A stretch of 64,000 nt of DNA from Nematopogon swammerdamellus (Eukaryota > Arthropoda > Insecta > Lepidoptera > Adelidae): the NCBI GenBank assembly GCA_946902875.1, contig OX336340.1, positions 1,533,501 to 1,597,500 on the forward strand. The letters run 5' to 3'. Of the stretch, positions 1-10,990 are shown one piece after another. Within the stretch, counting starts at the first letter, position 1, and each line of letters opens with the position of its first letter. The translations under genes were made by a program, and so were the position numbers. The notes beneath the pieces are model-generated. The model was not told the origin of the DNA. It was given only the letters and a program-made list of their open reading frames with translations, and did not search any database.

Positions 1-72
1 GAACGCCGACAACGACGCAAGTTGGTGTAGAATTGGGCGGTTTGAATCAATCCCACAGAAAAATTGAGCTGT

Positions 73-208
73 TTCCTCCTTCCTTCCTTCCTTATCCTTC
101 CTTCCTTATCCTTCCTTCCCTATCCTTCCTTCCTTCCTTCCTTCCTTCCTTCCTTCCTTTCCTTCCTTCCTTATCCTTTCCTTTTCCTTCCTTCCTTTCT
201 TCCTTCCT
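73..208. repeat. (TTCC)n-rich microsatellite
   Basis: Irregular run of CTTCC and TTATCC units. Open frames across it are proline/serine/leucine low-complexity artefacts. Confidence 0.9.
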
Positions 209-250
209 TACCTATCTTCACCTATAATAAAATCCAACGTCTGCTTTCTG

Positions 251-436
251 TCTGAGTGTCTGTCTGTCCGCTTATAACTCGAGAACCACTGAACCGATTT
301 TAATAAAACAAAATTCTACGGATAGCTTGATTCTTCCCATCAACTATAGGCTTGACTTACTATCACGCTAAATGGCTTATGAGGTTAGCAGTGAAGTGAA
401 ATATGTGAGCGGGCGGAGCCGCGGGCACAGCTTGTA
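251..436 (+). mobile_element. Dispersed repeat, possible Helitron-like remnant
   Basis: The stretch begins with GTCTGTCTGTCC and ends GGAGCCGCGGGCACAGCTTG. A diverged relative lies at 43503-43640, sharing the CGAACCACTGAAC and ATCACGCTAAATRGC blocks. The GC-rich end resembles the ends of the Helitron-like copies elsewhere here, but no complete element can be delimited. Confidence 0.4.
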
Positions 437-1620
437 GATCATAAAAGGCATTCGCTTCGCTCATGTTCGTGATCTAAACAGCTCAATATTTCTGGCAGAT
501 TGATGCAAACAGCCCAATTGGGTTGAAAACGGTATCGGTTATTTGCATGAAGTTGCAGTAATTGAGCTTCCTTGGATCGATAAGACGGGATATAATTGAA
601 ATTTTATTGACGTGAAAGTCACGGTGACTTTTTCGAATACAAACACAAGTTTGCGCTCGTGTTCTTAACACAACCCCGCCCTAGTTTATGTAATATAGGT
701 TTTTTGTTTTATATGCTAATTATAAAAAAAAACAAATAAAAAAAAAATAAAAAAAGGGTGTATTACTTTTTTTATAATACTTATACTTATTACTGATGTA
801 CCAAAGTATTTATCGTTTTTGGACAAATATACAATATACATATTGTTAGCATTGGACGCTCTCCTGTTTTATATAAGGTTTTCTATCCTGCCACTTATAA
901 AATCGTTTGTCGTTTGTTTGTGTTCTATCTGCACCATCCATTCGTCCGTCTGTTTTTCACAGCCTAATAAATATATTTATAATATACCTAATAAAATGTT
1001 AAGTAGATAATTATTACTTGTAAAACTGTCACTAAAACCGTAAAAGTATCGTCATTATATCTAGCGGCGATGTCCAACACCTTCAAACCGACTGCAGGAG
1101 GGATAGACTCCTGTCCATGGATAATACATTTAATGGCTAGATGGTCAACCATGCCATGCCTCTGACGCTGCCGTGTCAGATAGTTAACGGTTATTGCAGA
1201 GGATTTCGACGTCTCGGCGCTCACTCATTGGCTGTCGACGTCCGCCATGTTGCTTTATTTATAAACTAACTGTATGCTTCGGCTTTCCATACTAACGTAA
1301 TCGAAATATCACTTAAAAACCTGTTCAGAGCCAACTTTTTTCCCGCAGGCAGGGTTCCGTAGCCATTTCCCACTTGTCCATAAGGGATGCCAGCAAAATT
1401 TCTTGAGTATTTAACAGATTTTCACCGATAAGCCACCTCGACCTATTAGAAAAAAAAAAATTTTTTTTTAACTAGATTTTTGGTGACCCTGTTAATATAG
1501 TAGGTTTTTTTTTCATCTAAATAAGGCAACGTAAACAATTATTCTATTAAATGTACTAATAAGTATTAAATTTGTTCCTACAGAAACACAGATCGGTCAA
1601 AGTCGATGCAAATTAAAATG
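437..1620. other. No assignable gene
   Basis: AT-rich sequence without a recognised repeat. A 78-codon frame on the - strand (988-1224) contains the peptide GQESIPPAVGLKVLDIAARY and is followed by a donor-like GTAATA. It could be an exon, but I do not recognise it and it has no clear acceptor. Confidence 0.3.
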
Positions 1621-1675
1621 TTTTTTTTTTTTTTTTTTATGGAACCTGACATGGTTGGCTACATCACCTACAACA
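1621..1675 (-). mobile_element. SINE tail T1, 3' end only
   Basis: A poly-T run followed by ATGGAACCTGACATGGTTGG matches the 3' end of tail T1 read on the - strand. After it the sequence passes into a short ACATAA repeat. From 1676 to 2106 I see no feature. Confidence 0.6.
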
Positions 1676-2106
1676 TCAACATAAACATAAACATAAAACA
1701 AAACATAGTATAAACATTTTATTTGGCATGGGGCCTATGCCAAATGGTTTTTAAGTGAAAGCCAAGGCGTAATGCGTGAGGTGGCGGGCGCAGTTACTTT
1801 TGAGATAAGCTGTTGCCCTTAAGTTTATTGATAGGAATGTTGACGACGCCGCAACCTTTTGTTGACCCATCTAGCTAGTTTTAACTGATCTGTCGACATG
1901 AGACGTAGGCAATAGTTTCAGGAAGGCAGGATGCGCACGCGCTGCAGCGCTGTTAACGTAAATATTGATATTAGGCGACAAACTATTTGTGCATTGAGTG
2001 ACGTTCCCTTCTTGTGTTCGAGTTATTTTTAATTGTTTAGGAATAAGGGATTTCGCCGAAAATAGAATTCTGATCCGTTGACGATTCCTTGGACTGTTTC
2101 GTTTTT

Positions 2107-2289
2107 ATTATGTTTCCGTTCCCCGTACGGGAGCCTACAACGTCTGTCTGTCTGTCTGTCTGTCCGTCCGCCCGTCCGTCCGTCCGGCGGATATAACAAA
2201 TAATAAAAAAAATTAAAAGTGAAAAATTTGGGACCAGCCATTTTTGTGGTGCGGAAACCTCGGTTTGCTAGTCCGCAGTTGGCCGGTTT
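2107..2289 (+). mobile_element. G element (GTCTG-core dispersed repeat), short copy
   Basis: The copy carries the family's order of blocks: CCGTACGGGAGCCTAC, a GTCTG/GTCCG microsatellite, ATAACAAATAATAAAA, then a right end resembling CTTGGCCGGTTTTT. It belongs to a family with more than ten copies in this window. No coding capacity. Confidence 0.75.
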
Positions 2290-2365
2290 TTATTGTTATT
2301 TTGTCTTTGCCGAATACTTATTGGCAAATTTAATGCAATCATAATTTTAAAATATTTTTTATGGA

Positions 2366-2625
2366 ACCTCGTCATCCTCGCGGTAGCACAGTGGTGCTAT
2401 TAATCGACCGCCGTTCGTACCCTTAAGCAAACTTGGGCGCAGTTCGAACTAATATGGATGACCGTTGCGGCTGACCGTGGTTCGGAGTCCATGTCGTAAA
2501 AGGAGACTGAGGGATAAGGACGACAGGCCGGCCACCTCTCACCTTGTCACGGTCCTTCCGCCGAGTCATGCAGCAGATGCGTATTCGTGCCTTACTTGCT
2601 GCTTGTTTACTTGATACGAGTATGT
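2366..2625 (+). mobile_element. SINE, head H2 joined to tail T2
   Basis: The left half is H2: box-A-like GTAGCACAGTGGTGC, then a 5S-like stretch with ATGGATGACCG, then GTGGTTCGGAGTCC as a box-B-like site. At the word ATGTCGTAAAAGG it passes directly into T2 (GGATAAGGACGACAGG to CCTTACTTGCTGCTTG), which elsewhere follows head H1. Confidence 0.7.
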
Positions 2626-2671
2626 TCTCCTAATACGAGTACGAATACCGGCGCAGCGCTGAGTTTTTATA

Positions 2672-3012
2672 TTTTATTTACTTAGCGGTCCCTCGACTCC
2701 TTTAAGGTCTCCGTACTCCGTAAGTAAACATAAATTATATTTTTTGATTACGTTTATTTCAAGCTTTAAAAAAAACTGCACGCAAATCGGTCCACTTTTT
2801 AAGATAATTTTTATTACTTAATTACTTGATTACTTGATTACAAACATAGCTAAGAACCATCCCGATTAAACCAGCGTTCTAATAAAAAAAACCGCATCCA
2901 AATCGTTCCATCCGTTTGGGAGCTGCGATGCCACAGACAGACACACCCATACACACATACACACACAACTTAAACTTATAACGCCACTATATTTGCGTCG
3001 GGGATTAAAAAA
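2672..3012 (-). mobile_element. C element (CCCCCGAC-ended repeat), diverged copy
   Basis: Read on the - strand this matches the copy at 29686-30168: a GT-rich microsatellite, GGAGCTGCGATGCC (complement), the AAACCGCATCCAAAT block and the TTACTTGATTACTTGATTAC block. The CCTCGACTCCTTTAAGG end is at 2672-2710. Confidence 0.6.
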
Positions 3013-3287
3013 TACAAGAATAAAATTATGTATATACCTACGTTGCAAACTTTCAATTGAACTCAAAACACATTCGTCATCGCATTGGGACGCGCCGCAG
3101 CCGTTACCATAACTGGTCTTCGTGTATCGACAAATTGAATCCTTCATTGGTGAACAACTCTACAAATACGATCAAATTGACAGTCGGACATATCGGCAAA
3201 CGGTCGCCACTTAACAGTGCGCTCTAGAGCTTCAACTGCAGTCTTCAACATTTTGTACAATATTATGAGTTGAAATCCCTCATGAAT

Positions 3288-3895
3288 CTTTTTAAGTTTC
3301 CGTATCCCGTACGGAAGCCTATTACTAAGCCTACGCCGTCTGTCTGTCTGTCCGAGGGCTGTATCCCTTGAACCGTAATAGGTAACCCGTTGAAATTTTC
3401 ACAGTATATGTGTTATTTATTATTGCCGTTATAACAACAAAATATACAATACCGTGTGGGGCCGGTACTTAAAAAGAATAGCCTCACTGCATCTCTCCCC
3501 GTACATGTCGTAAAAGGCGACTAAGGGATAAGGACAAGATGCCGTGCTAAAGGGCGACAGGGTCGCCACCTCTCACCTTGGCACGGTATTTCTACCGAGT
3601 CATGCAGCAGGTGGGTTTTTCGTGCCTTACTTGCTGCTTGATCGATGCTGCATCTTGTTCGAATGCTTTGCGAAACGTGGTGGTCGGTGTTGTGTTGTGA
3701 TTTACCAGAGTTCTTGCAGCACATCACCGATTACTCTGCTTACCCCGATTGTCGGGATTCAGCGTGTGTGATATGTATGTATGTATACAATAAAAATAAG
3801 AAAAAGTAAAAAAAATCACGGGGGTTCCCATATAAGAAACCAAAAAGTGTATGCGCCGCGCCATCGACCGAATAGAGTATGAAGCATTATATTAT
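3288..3895 (+). mobile_element. G element interrupted by a SINE
   Basis: Left part 3288-3450 (CCGTATCCCGTACGGAAGCC, GTCTGTCTG core, GAACCGTAATAGGTAACC). Right part 3784-3895 (AAAAATAAGAAAAAGTAAAA to ACCGAATAGAGTATGAAGC). The two parts join exactly when the SINE at 3451-3783 and one copy of TATACAAT are removed. Confidence 0.75.
3451..3783 (+). mobile_element. SINE, head H1 plus tail T2
   Basis: Starts ACCGTGTGGGGCCGGTAC, runs through GTCGTAAAAGGCGACTAAGG into T2, and ends near GTGTGTGATATGTATG. TATACAAT at 3443-3450 is repeated at 3784-3791, a target-site duplication expected of LINE-mobilised SINEs. Confidence 0.8.
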
Positions 3896-3973
3896 ATTTA
3901 ACTAATATGAAGCATTTTTTTTTTTTATTTCGAGATCCAATTTTAACCAACAATACACATAGATACATGTTAC

Positions 3974-4190
3974 CTTGGCGAACACCTCAGTCTCAATAAT
4001 GCGTAGAGTAAACTGTTCCACAATACGGCTCGCGGTGAAGTCACCTAGCACATAAAACGTCGAACCGCACATGCTTCGAGTGAGACATAACCTCGAACAA
4101 CAGGCAGCTGTCACTTTGGCGCAGATTGTGGCGTTCTGATGCACTTTAGTGGCGATCGCGGCTGGCGCGACGACAACGCGTGGGTTCTGC
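3974..4190 (-). CDS. Possible internal exon of an unidentified gene
   Basis: On the - strand an open frame contains PRVVVAPAAIATKVHQNATI and ends DFTASRIVEQFTLRIIETEV then FAK, directly before a good donor (AAG|GTAACA). An upstream AG (TTGCAG|GCAG) could be the acceptor. NAT is a potential N-glycosylation site, which would suit a secreted protein. The run of six cysteines in 17 residues in the middle is odd and may reflect a frameshift. It lies downstream of the signal-peptide exon at 5402-5471, but the phases do not join directly, so another exon or a different gene would be needed. Family not recognised. Confidence 0.25.
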
Positions 4191-4344
4191 CTGCAATGCT
4201 GCAGTTGTTAACGTGCTAAACCCTTTTTAGGATTCCGTAGGCCGTATCGTTTATCAGATTCAGATAGAGATACTGTTGTTTTTGAACGGTTAGATTTTTT
4301 TATGAAAGCTAGTATGGGTGGTTGTGTGCGGGACCAGATTTATT

Positions 4345-4678
4345 TATTTTTATGGAAACTGACACGGTTGACTACATCACCTGCAACTTCCGTGATGTCA
4401 GCCCATAACCCCGGGTGAACTTGGTGCCACGTCAGTGCTTCCCTTCGGTCATCTTCGGTCACGCCGGCTACACTGAACTGGACGGAAGACACAAACTATT
4501 TACATAGCCGTTTGGACCGACCTTGAATTAAGTGCAGTGGTATCAACCCGGGCGGGTTAAACCCTACCACCTAGTAATATAAGAAGGGAGTCATATCCCT
4601 TAGTCGCCTTTTACGACATACACGGGGAGAAATGCAGTGGGGCTATTCTTTCAAAGTACCGGCCCCACACGGAACAAA
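4345..4678 (-). mobile_element. SINE, head H1 plus tail T1, complete
   Basis: Read on the - strand: GTGTGGGGCCGGTACTTTGA, CTTTTACGACATACACGG (complement), then the whole T1 tail ending CCGTGTCAGTTTCCATAAAA. It lies between the two candidate exons of the - strand gene, so it would be intronic if that gene is real. Confidence 0.8.
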
Positions 4679-4904
4679 CTTTACCCGAAACAGCCAAATC
4701 CACGTCACCTAGCGAAAGCACGCTCAACGAGATCGAGACACCATACAACATTTGCGGACAATAGAAGCGCTACACAGCTTATTAATACGACGTTTGAAGA
4801 CTTCCCAGGATGAAAGACATTTTGAGAATCGATGGGTCCCCAAAAGACCAATGTCAACAACAAAATGTTGTTCAGTTTTGATTTTCTTTTATAGACAGCC
4901 TTCG

Positions 4905-5270
4905 CGCGGTTGTCTGTGCCCAATATTTCAACGGAAGATCAGGCACAGCCAATAACACCATTCCTCGCGAAACCACGCTCAGAGAGGCGCCATGCCGGCT
5001 ATGAGGCGGACAAAAGGGTTGTCGCCTAATTTATTGACACGCCTTTTGAAAATTATCAGGTTATAGATGGTGGGGAACACACTCACCGGAAGAACGTTGC
5101 ATATTTTCGCCGTTCAACAACATATTATGGATGTTCCGAGCGAGTCCGGCGGGTGTGGCGGAGACGGATGGGGGCAGAAGGGATGAGGGAAGTCAATTCA
5201 TCAGAACAACGTCCATGGTAGTTCCTATAAAACAGGCTAAGAGAACCGATTGTTCGCTTGTGGCCCAATG
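4905..5270 (-). mobile_element. 5'-truncated LINE 3' end (groups J4/J3)
   Basis: The TGTGCCCAA...GGCACAGCCAATAACACC block matches 14570-14760 and 57890-57960. The block from 5160 (GGCAGAAGGGATGAGGGAAG, CCTATAAAACAGGC) matches the reverse-transcriptase C-terminal region of 57133-57674, also on the - strand. Confidence 0.6.
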
Positions 5271-5401
5271 ATGTCCCTCCGTGAGCTTGGGATCACTTGG
5301 GTTTCTCTTGGAGGTAGGTTAGATTGCCAGGAATAAGGGGTTCTCCGATAATTATAATATTATAGATAATAATTAAGTATTAGAAAAGAGGCTTATCTTA
5401 C

Positions 5402-5471
5402 CTTTAGGTTCCGCTCCGGCTATCACCACCGCTGTAAGCAACAGGAGGATTGATCTCCGTGACCCCGCCAT
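5402..5471 (-). CDS. First coding exon with signal peptide, secreted or membrane protein
   Basis: ATG at 5471 (context AGAAGCATGG) opens a 23-codon frame reading MAGSRRSILLLLTAVVIAGA then EPK, and ends in phase 1 at an excellent donor (AAAG|GTAAGA). The peptide has a basic n-region (SRR), a leucine/valine-rich hydrophobic core and small residues (IAGA) at a plausible signal-peptidase site, so the product should enter the secretory pathway. Upstream on the same strand there is arthropod initiator-like TCAGTG near 5560; I see no certain TATA box. The family cannot be told from so short an exon. Its next exon would lie to the left, where SINE and LINE insertions occupy the presumed intron. Confidence 0.5.
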
Positions 5472-5856
5472 GCTTCTATAAATGCGTCACAGCGAACCAC
5501 GAGCCACGATAGGCCACGACTCACTGTGGTCGTGCGAATCGCTTCCAAACTGCACTACGAGCCACTTCACTGACACGTCACTATGAATCACTTATTCATT
5601 CGTGTTTTAGGATTTCGAAGCCAACGACGCTCACAGGGTCCTCTATAAAATGGGCCAAGTGACTCTCCGACCGTCTGTCAGTCACAGCCTGTAGCTCCTA
5701 AACGGCTTGACAGATCTTCATGAAACTTGGACTGTGTTTACGGGAGGCAACAAAATTTAAGGCATAACCAAAGCTAGGCGTCCTCTTCGGCGTCACTTAT
5801 TAATAGGCACCGTAAAAATCAAGATGAAAATGACAAAAGGTCTTAAATAGCCTATG
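5472..5856. other. Presumed promoter/5' flank of the - strand gene
   Basis: No repeat recognised in 5472-5640, which contains several GTGGCTCGTNGTG-like words on the - strand. From 5640 the sequence resembles generic dispersed repeat (CTGTAGCTCCTAAACGG). No open frame of note. Confidence 0.25.
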
Positions 5857-6020
5857 TCATGTATGTATGTATAGTTTATTTATTGAACATAAATTTATAT
5901 AAATTTGGCACAATAGGCGAGCTTAATGCCGTGAGGTATACTATTCTAACTAACCTTTGTGATGTGGGACAAGTATATGCAGAAGAACCAGAATAGTTTT
6001 CGGCAATGTATTAAGCAGTA
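5857..6020 (-). mobile_element. LINE 3' UTR fragment with GTAT-rich tail
   Basis: The words GCGAGCTTAATGCCGTGAGG and CTAACCTTTGTGATGTGGGA recur in related form at 9955-10110. The sequence starts with a TTTATTTATTGAAC-type A-rich tail (complement), as expected for a retroelement 3' end read on the - strand. Confidence 0.5.
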
Positions 6021-6153
6021 AGGCAAATATGATAAACTACATAAATAAGTACGATGTTTATAATAGACTATCATCAACTGAATAGCAAGACAGAGAGAAG
6101 AGGGGAGTTAAGATATGTACATATATGCAATATAAAATGTGTATGTAAAGATA

Positions 6154-6407
6154 AGAAGGGATATGACTCCCTTCTTATATTACTAGGTGGTAGGGTTTAT
6201 CCCGCCCGGGTTGGTACCACCGCACTGAATGAAAGGTCGGTCGAAACGGCTATGTAAATAGTTTGTGTTTTCCGTCCAGTTCAGTGTAGCCGGCACGACC
6301 GAAGGGAAGCACTGACGTGGCACCAAGTTCACCCGGTGTTATGGGCTGACATCACGGATGTTGTAGGTGATGTAGCCAACCGTGTCAGTTTCCATAAAAA
6401 AAATAAA
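6154..6407 (+). mobile_element. SINE, 5'-truncated tail T1
   Basis: Begins at GATATGACTCCCTTCTTATA, the start of T1, and runs to GTGTCAGTTTCCATAAAAAA. Head H1 is missing. Confidence 0.8.
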
Positions 6408-6454
6408 AAAATTCTTCAAATTTATCTTAAATACATTCATAGACGTAGTGGAGC

Positions 6455-6622
6455 GTAAATGCGCGGGCAAGTATAGTCTCGAATCCTTCAAGAGAGGCGT
6501 GAATGGGCACCTGTCAGGCCGGCATGGCATTCGCAGCCCCCGCATGCGACCGAATGTCCATGGGAGTCGCTAGCCACCTTATTGGTGGCTCGGCGCCACA
6601 TGTCGCGCTTACTATAAAAAAT
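6455..6622 (+). mobile_element. LINE 3' end, group J1
   Basis: Encodes the reverse-transcriptase C-terminal tail (SLESFKRGVNGHLSGRHGIR) followed by the 3' UTR words GGTGGCTCGGCGCCACATGT and an A-rich end. Severely 5'-truncated. It lies about 50 bp after the A-tail of the previous SINE. Confidence 0.75.
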
Positions 6623-7054
6623 ACAATTTTTAGAAAAAAAAACATAATTTATTGTAAAAACTTATAGGTTGAAATATGTAAAATTTACTTTGTCCGAGGC
6701 AAAAAAAAAAGATCAATAAAATATCTAAAAAAATATACTGAAGTAGTCTATTTAGTAATTACGGTATGACAACTATTTTGAAGTTTTTGTCTGAAACGGT
6801 TGTAGATAAAATCGCAAATCAAAAAATCATTTTCATTCTTGCAGTACTATACCGATCAACTGCTTACCCCGATTGGCGGGATACAGATTGATGGTATGAA
6901 TGTGCGTATGTATAATTTACACCAAAGACGCACAAGCACAACAGGTATCCCATTGGAGTACGTACTTGAGTAAGTCTAAATTGATAATAACCATTGTACT
7001 CGCACCACAGATCAGAGCGGTATTGGCTAAATGGGCTATAGCGTTAGAATATTT
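6623..7054. other. AT-rich, no feature seen
   Basis: No gene or delimited repeat. A short piece at 6850-6900 (CTGCTTACCCCGATTGGCGG) is a remnant of SINE tail T2. Confidence 0.4.
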
Positions 7055-7320
7055 ATTTTTGTGGAAAGTGACACGGTTGGCTGTTGTAGGTGCAACATCC
7101 GTGATGTCAGCCCATAACACCAGTGGTGAAGTAGGTGCCATGTCAGTGTTTCCCTTCGATCGTGCCAAAAATCAAGATAAAAAAGAAAATACTTTTCTAA
7201 ACCTCTTTCAAAATTCTTTTCTTCGGTTTCTGAACTGGACGGAAAACGCGAACTATTTACATAGCCGTTTCGACCGAACTTTCATTCAGTGCGGTGGTAA
7301 CGGCCCGCCGTGGTACCAAT
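7055..7320 (-). mobile_element. SINE tail T1 with an internal insertion
   Basis: The T1 words run from GTGGAAAGTGACACGG to TCATTCAGTGCGGTGG. About 60 AT-rich bases at 7167-7230 interrupt the usual CGTGCCGGCTACACTGAACTGG word. Confidence 0.65.
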
Positions 7321-7479
7321 CTGCCGCAGTGTCGTCGTTGCATTTCGCCGCGGACAGTTACCTTCCCTAGGCTCACACATTTTTGCGAGCTCTGATTGGC
7401 TATCGATGTCGACGTGCGATCGCTGAATGGCCGCGAAGCACTGTATTCGTAGGGCTAGCACCCGTCCAGGTTGCCCGGA

Positions 7480-7660
7480 TTTGAACCGTAATAAATACCG
7501 ATTAAAATTTTCACAGAAAATGTGTTATTAAGGGGGATGTGTCAGCAAATAATAAAAAAAGCTAAAATTAAGGGTGATCCCCGTACAAGAAACGTGCTAA
7601 GGATCGATTAGTCGTGTTACTGAATAATAGATGGCGCCACAGGTTTTATATTTTGCACTG
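7480..7660 (+). mobile_element. G element, partial and old
   Basis: Recognised by GAACCGTAATAAATACCGAT, TTTTCACAGAAAATGTGTTA and ATAATAGATGGCGCCACAGG. The GTCTG core is lost. Confidence 0.6.
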
Positions 7661-8289
7661 TAGAAAGCCGAAAGATAGACTATGGGCGGTTATATTAGGT
7701 GGCTAGTCACTAAATACTTGTAAGAATATGTTTATAAAAATACCCTGCGAAGTTTCCTGTCGGTTCTTCTTCGTGAGTGTAATCGAAATGGATAGAACAA
7801 ATTGTGACAAGTTCGAGCGCAGTCTAACTGCCATATGAATGATCATTAAACAATACAATACAATACAACCATAGACGGATTTGGTTTTTTGACAGGTATA
7901 GTATAGCTGATCTACAGAACCCTCCGTGCACTAGTGAATTTTATTTCATTTCATTTTAATGGAAGTACAGACAGGAACACAACATTAATCATTTACTTAC
8001 ATATTAACTTAAATGGTACAGGTACAAGCGCCCCCAGCACCGCAATGAAACTCGTACTTGACCGATTTTTCCTGTTTAAATTTACACTTTAGAGATTTTA
8101 GAGTTGGCAGGGCAGCCCTATCCGCGTATCGCTTATTGGTAGGAATTTAGGCGACACAGCGTTCCCATAGATGCAGAGCGCTATTCATGGTTCATCTAGC
8201 CTCTTCTGATCTGTGTCTCGCGCCTACTCATACATTTTTTTTTCATCAAAAGTCACTCAGGCTGCTTACTCATTCATTACAGTGGGCGG
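7661..8289. other. No gene; fragment of a CTGCGAAGTTTC dispersed repeat
   Basis: The word CCTGCGAAGTTTCCTGTCGG at 7742 recurs inverted near 9450-9480 and, changed, at 21783-21870, in each case next to TTCTTCGTGRGTGT. It marks a dispersed repeat whose ends I cannot define. TTTCATTTCATT at 7945 is a retroelement-like short tandem tail. Confidence 0.35.
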
Positions 8290-8565
8290 TTCATTTTTAG
8301 GTTTTCGTACCGCGTACGGAATCCTATTAGTAAGCCTACAATGTCTGTCTGTCCATCTCTGTCTGTCTGTCCGTCCGTCCGGTGGCTGTATCTTTGGATC
8401 CGTAATAAATAGTCGGTTAAAATGTTCACAGAATGTTTGTTATTTTGGCGGATATAACAACAATTATAATAAAAAAAAATATGAAAAAGTGAAAAATTAC
8501 AAGGAAATTTTTTTGTGCGTAATCCTCGTTTCGCGGGTCCGACTCGCACTTGGCCGGTTTTTATG
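8290..8565 (+). mobile_element. G element
   Basis: From TTCGTACCGCGTACGGAATC through the GTCTGTCTGTCCGTCCG core to CTCGCACTTGGCCGGTTTTT. The 135-codon frame across it is incidental. Confidence 0.75.
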
Positions 8566-9954
8566 TTATCACTATCAGCAATTAGCTTTCGATTTAACAT
8601 GCAGCTTTTATCGGAGCTGACAGCACGTTATCAACAGGTGCCATGCTTTCACAGAAACCGAAGTGGCCGGTTTGTAAACGCTAAGGTTCTGGGTATTGTA
8701 CAAGCATGCTTAGTTGTATATTAATAATAAATGTGCTCACAGCTCCGCCCGCGGTAAAGTCGGTTTAATAGCAAATCGGATTTCAATCGGAAATCATAAC
8801 ATTTTCTCCGACTTTGTTCGCTTTCGGCCCCACTGCTCCGCTCATATTAATAACGGTGTGATGCTATATAGCCTATAAACATGCGGAGATATGTCTTGTC
8901 TCATTGGTAAAGCTTGCAAGTAAATGGGATGAGCCGTTCTTGACTTATAAGCGAACATAAATATTCATACGCACAGACGGCAGACGTTGGATTTTATAGT
9001 ATGTTTAACGATAGAGAAGAAGAGAAAAAAAAAGTGAAGAGATAGAGAAATAAATAATAGAGAAGAGATGGAACCTGACATGAAGGTGCCATGTCAGTGG
9101 TCGTTCAAGCTACACTGATTTTGGACTGAAAACAGTGAAAAACTTCTTTCGGTGCGGTAGTACCAACCATTCTAGCTGTTACCGCGGTTTCCCGTCCCTA
9201 TAGCTATAGTCATCCTTATATGTGCCAGAAAACGCCAGTGAAACCCAATATGAATTAATTGAGTAGTTCTCGACTTATAAATAAGCGAACATTATGGCTG
9301 CGAACCCTGAGAAAACCGTATGAAATTTATAAAAATGTTTCTTTATTCTTAAATTCTTTATTCATCATTCGTATGGTAGTACACTACGCTTGAATTTGTC
9401 CTGTTCAGTTTTTACAATCCGGTTCGATTACACCCACAAAGAAGAGCCGGCAAGAAACTTCGCAGGGTTCTTTGTAACGTCTTTGATTACTATAGGTACA
9501 TTGTGGCTAGCTACATAATAGACACCGCTTACCGCAGTTTGAGAGCTAGAATAACTATGATTTTAGTTTGATAATTTCTGACCACATTATGTAAAATCAA
9601 AAGTAAGAGTATAAATACAATCAGATGTATAGAGCCTTTGTCAGAAATTGTTGATACATATCGTATGAAGTCATATCAATTACAAATATTCATACCACAT
9701 TGTAGTACAATGTCAAAAAAATTAAAATAAATAAATAAATTTTATACGTAATGTATACATTTTTCAAATTAATATTTTAGTATTTAGGGATATACTGTTA
9801 CTGTTTAGGTTAGCTGACATAGTATGTATTATTTTGTATAATGCTGAACTATTTTAGGTTACTCAACATACATTTCATTAATTTTAATAATAAATTAATA
9901 AATAATCAGAATATTCTGGAGTTGTCATAATTAATAATTTTATTACTATTTTAT
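8566..9954. other. No gene; SINE remnant and AT-rich DNA
   Basis: A decayed T1 tail lies at 9068-9185 on the - strand (GGAACCTGACAT, GGTGCCATGTCAGTG, GGTGCGGTAGTACCAACC). At 9404-9480 there is an inverted copy of the repeat seen at 7742. The rest is AT-rich without recognisable features. Confidence 0.4.
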
Positions 9955-10110
9955 ATTTAGTAGTTATCTCATATTCTTGTTCTCCTGCATTTACTTCTCC
10001 CACATCCCAGAGGTTAGTTAGAACAGAATGCCTCGCGGCATTAAGCTCGCCTGTTGCGCCTAATTTGTATGAATTGGTGTTCAGAACACACACATACATA
10101 CCTACATAAT
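9955..10110 (-). mobile_element. LINE 3' UTR fragment
   Basis: Shares CACATCCCAGAGGTTAGTTA and GCATTAAGCTCGCCTGTTG with 5857-6020 in the same orientation. The match covers about 150 bp. No coding part remains. Confidence 0.5.
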
Positions 10111-10712
10111 CTGGTTTAACCAAAATGTAAATAGGTACGTATATTTAATCAATATCTATAAATTTTATGTAATAAATATTCAAAATACAGAAGCAATCCT
10201 TATGTATTAATACTGCAACAAAATAAATAGACAAAAAAAAAATAAGATGAGAACGTCAGTTTCACGAAAGTTAACACAAAACTTTTCAATTCAAAAATCT
10301 TTAAGTTTTTCCTACTAATTCACACCCTAACAACATCCACTGTGCATCCATAAACACTTATGTTTATTCACTCTTAGATTTGATTAATTAATTAAAACCT
10401 CAACGAATATTTTACAAATCAACTGACGATGTTCGTAAACGCCTTCGTAACACGTGCCCGAACTAACTTATTCCGTCTCGGCAGGAAGCGACACGTGACT
10501 GCCTGGCGCGCGCGCCTCCACAGACTGACTATCGGCTGAACTAAAGAACGCACAGACAGACAGACAGACAGACAGAAAGAGAAGAGGGGAAGAAGGACGG
10601 ACAAACAGGGCAATGGGGAACCCTGCAGCTCACTTCGTTACTCACTGTAGAATTTTAGTTTTTTGTATGCAAAGGAGGAGTTCATGGTGATTGGTGGTGT
10701 ATTAATAAATTA
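10111..10712. other. AT-rich DNA with a CAGA microsatellite
   Basis: A CAGACAGACAGACAGACAGA run lies at 10553-10576. The 64-codon - strand frame across it is low-complexity. No gene seen. Confidence 0.4.
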
Positions 10713-10990
10713 TTGTATCGTGTGGGGTCGGTACCTACTTAAAAATTAATAGCCCCACTGCATCTCTTCCCGTGCATGTCGTAAAAGGCGACTAAGGGAT
10801 AAGGACATGATGCCGTGCATAAGGGCGACAGGCTACAACCTATAACATCCGTGATGTGAGCCCATAAAACCGGGTGAACTAGGTGCCATGTCAGTGCTTC
10901 CCTTCATTTCATGTCGGCTACACCGAGCTGGACGGAAAACACGAATTATTCACATAGCCGTTTCGACCGACATTTCATTCAGTGCATTCA
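10713..10990. mobile_element. Chimeric SINE: H1 (+) fused to inverted T1 (-)
   Basis: 10713-10835 is head H1 plus the first bases of T2 on the + strand (ATCGTGTGGGGTCGGTACC to AAGGGCGACAGG). From 10838 the sequence is T1 read on the - strand (CCTATAACATCCGTGATGTG to TTTCATTCAGTGC). The junction has no A-tail. Confidence 0.65.

Noticed and set aside
33..255. Open frames of 63-64 codons
   Set aside because: They translate the TTCC microsatellite and have no protein-like composition.
6900..7370. 156-codon frame, among the longer ones outside LINEs
   Set aside because: More than half translates an inverted SINE T1; no protein domain.
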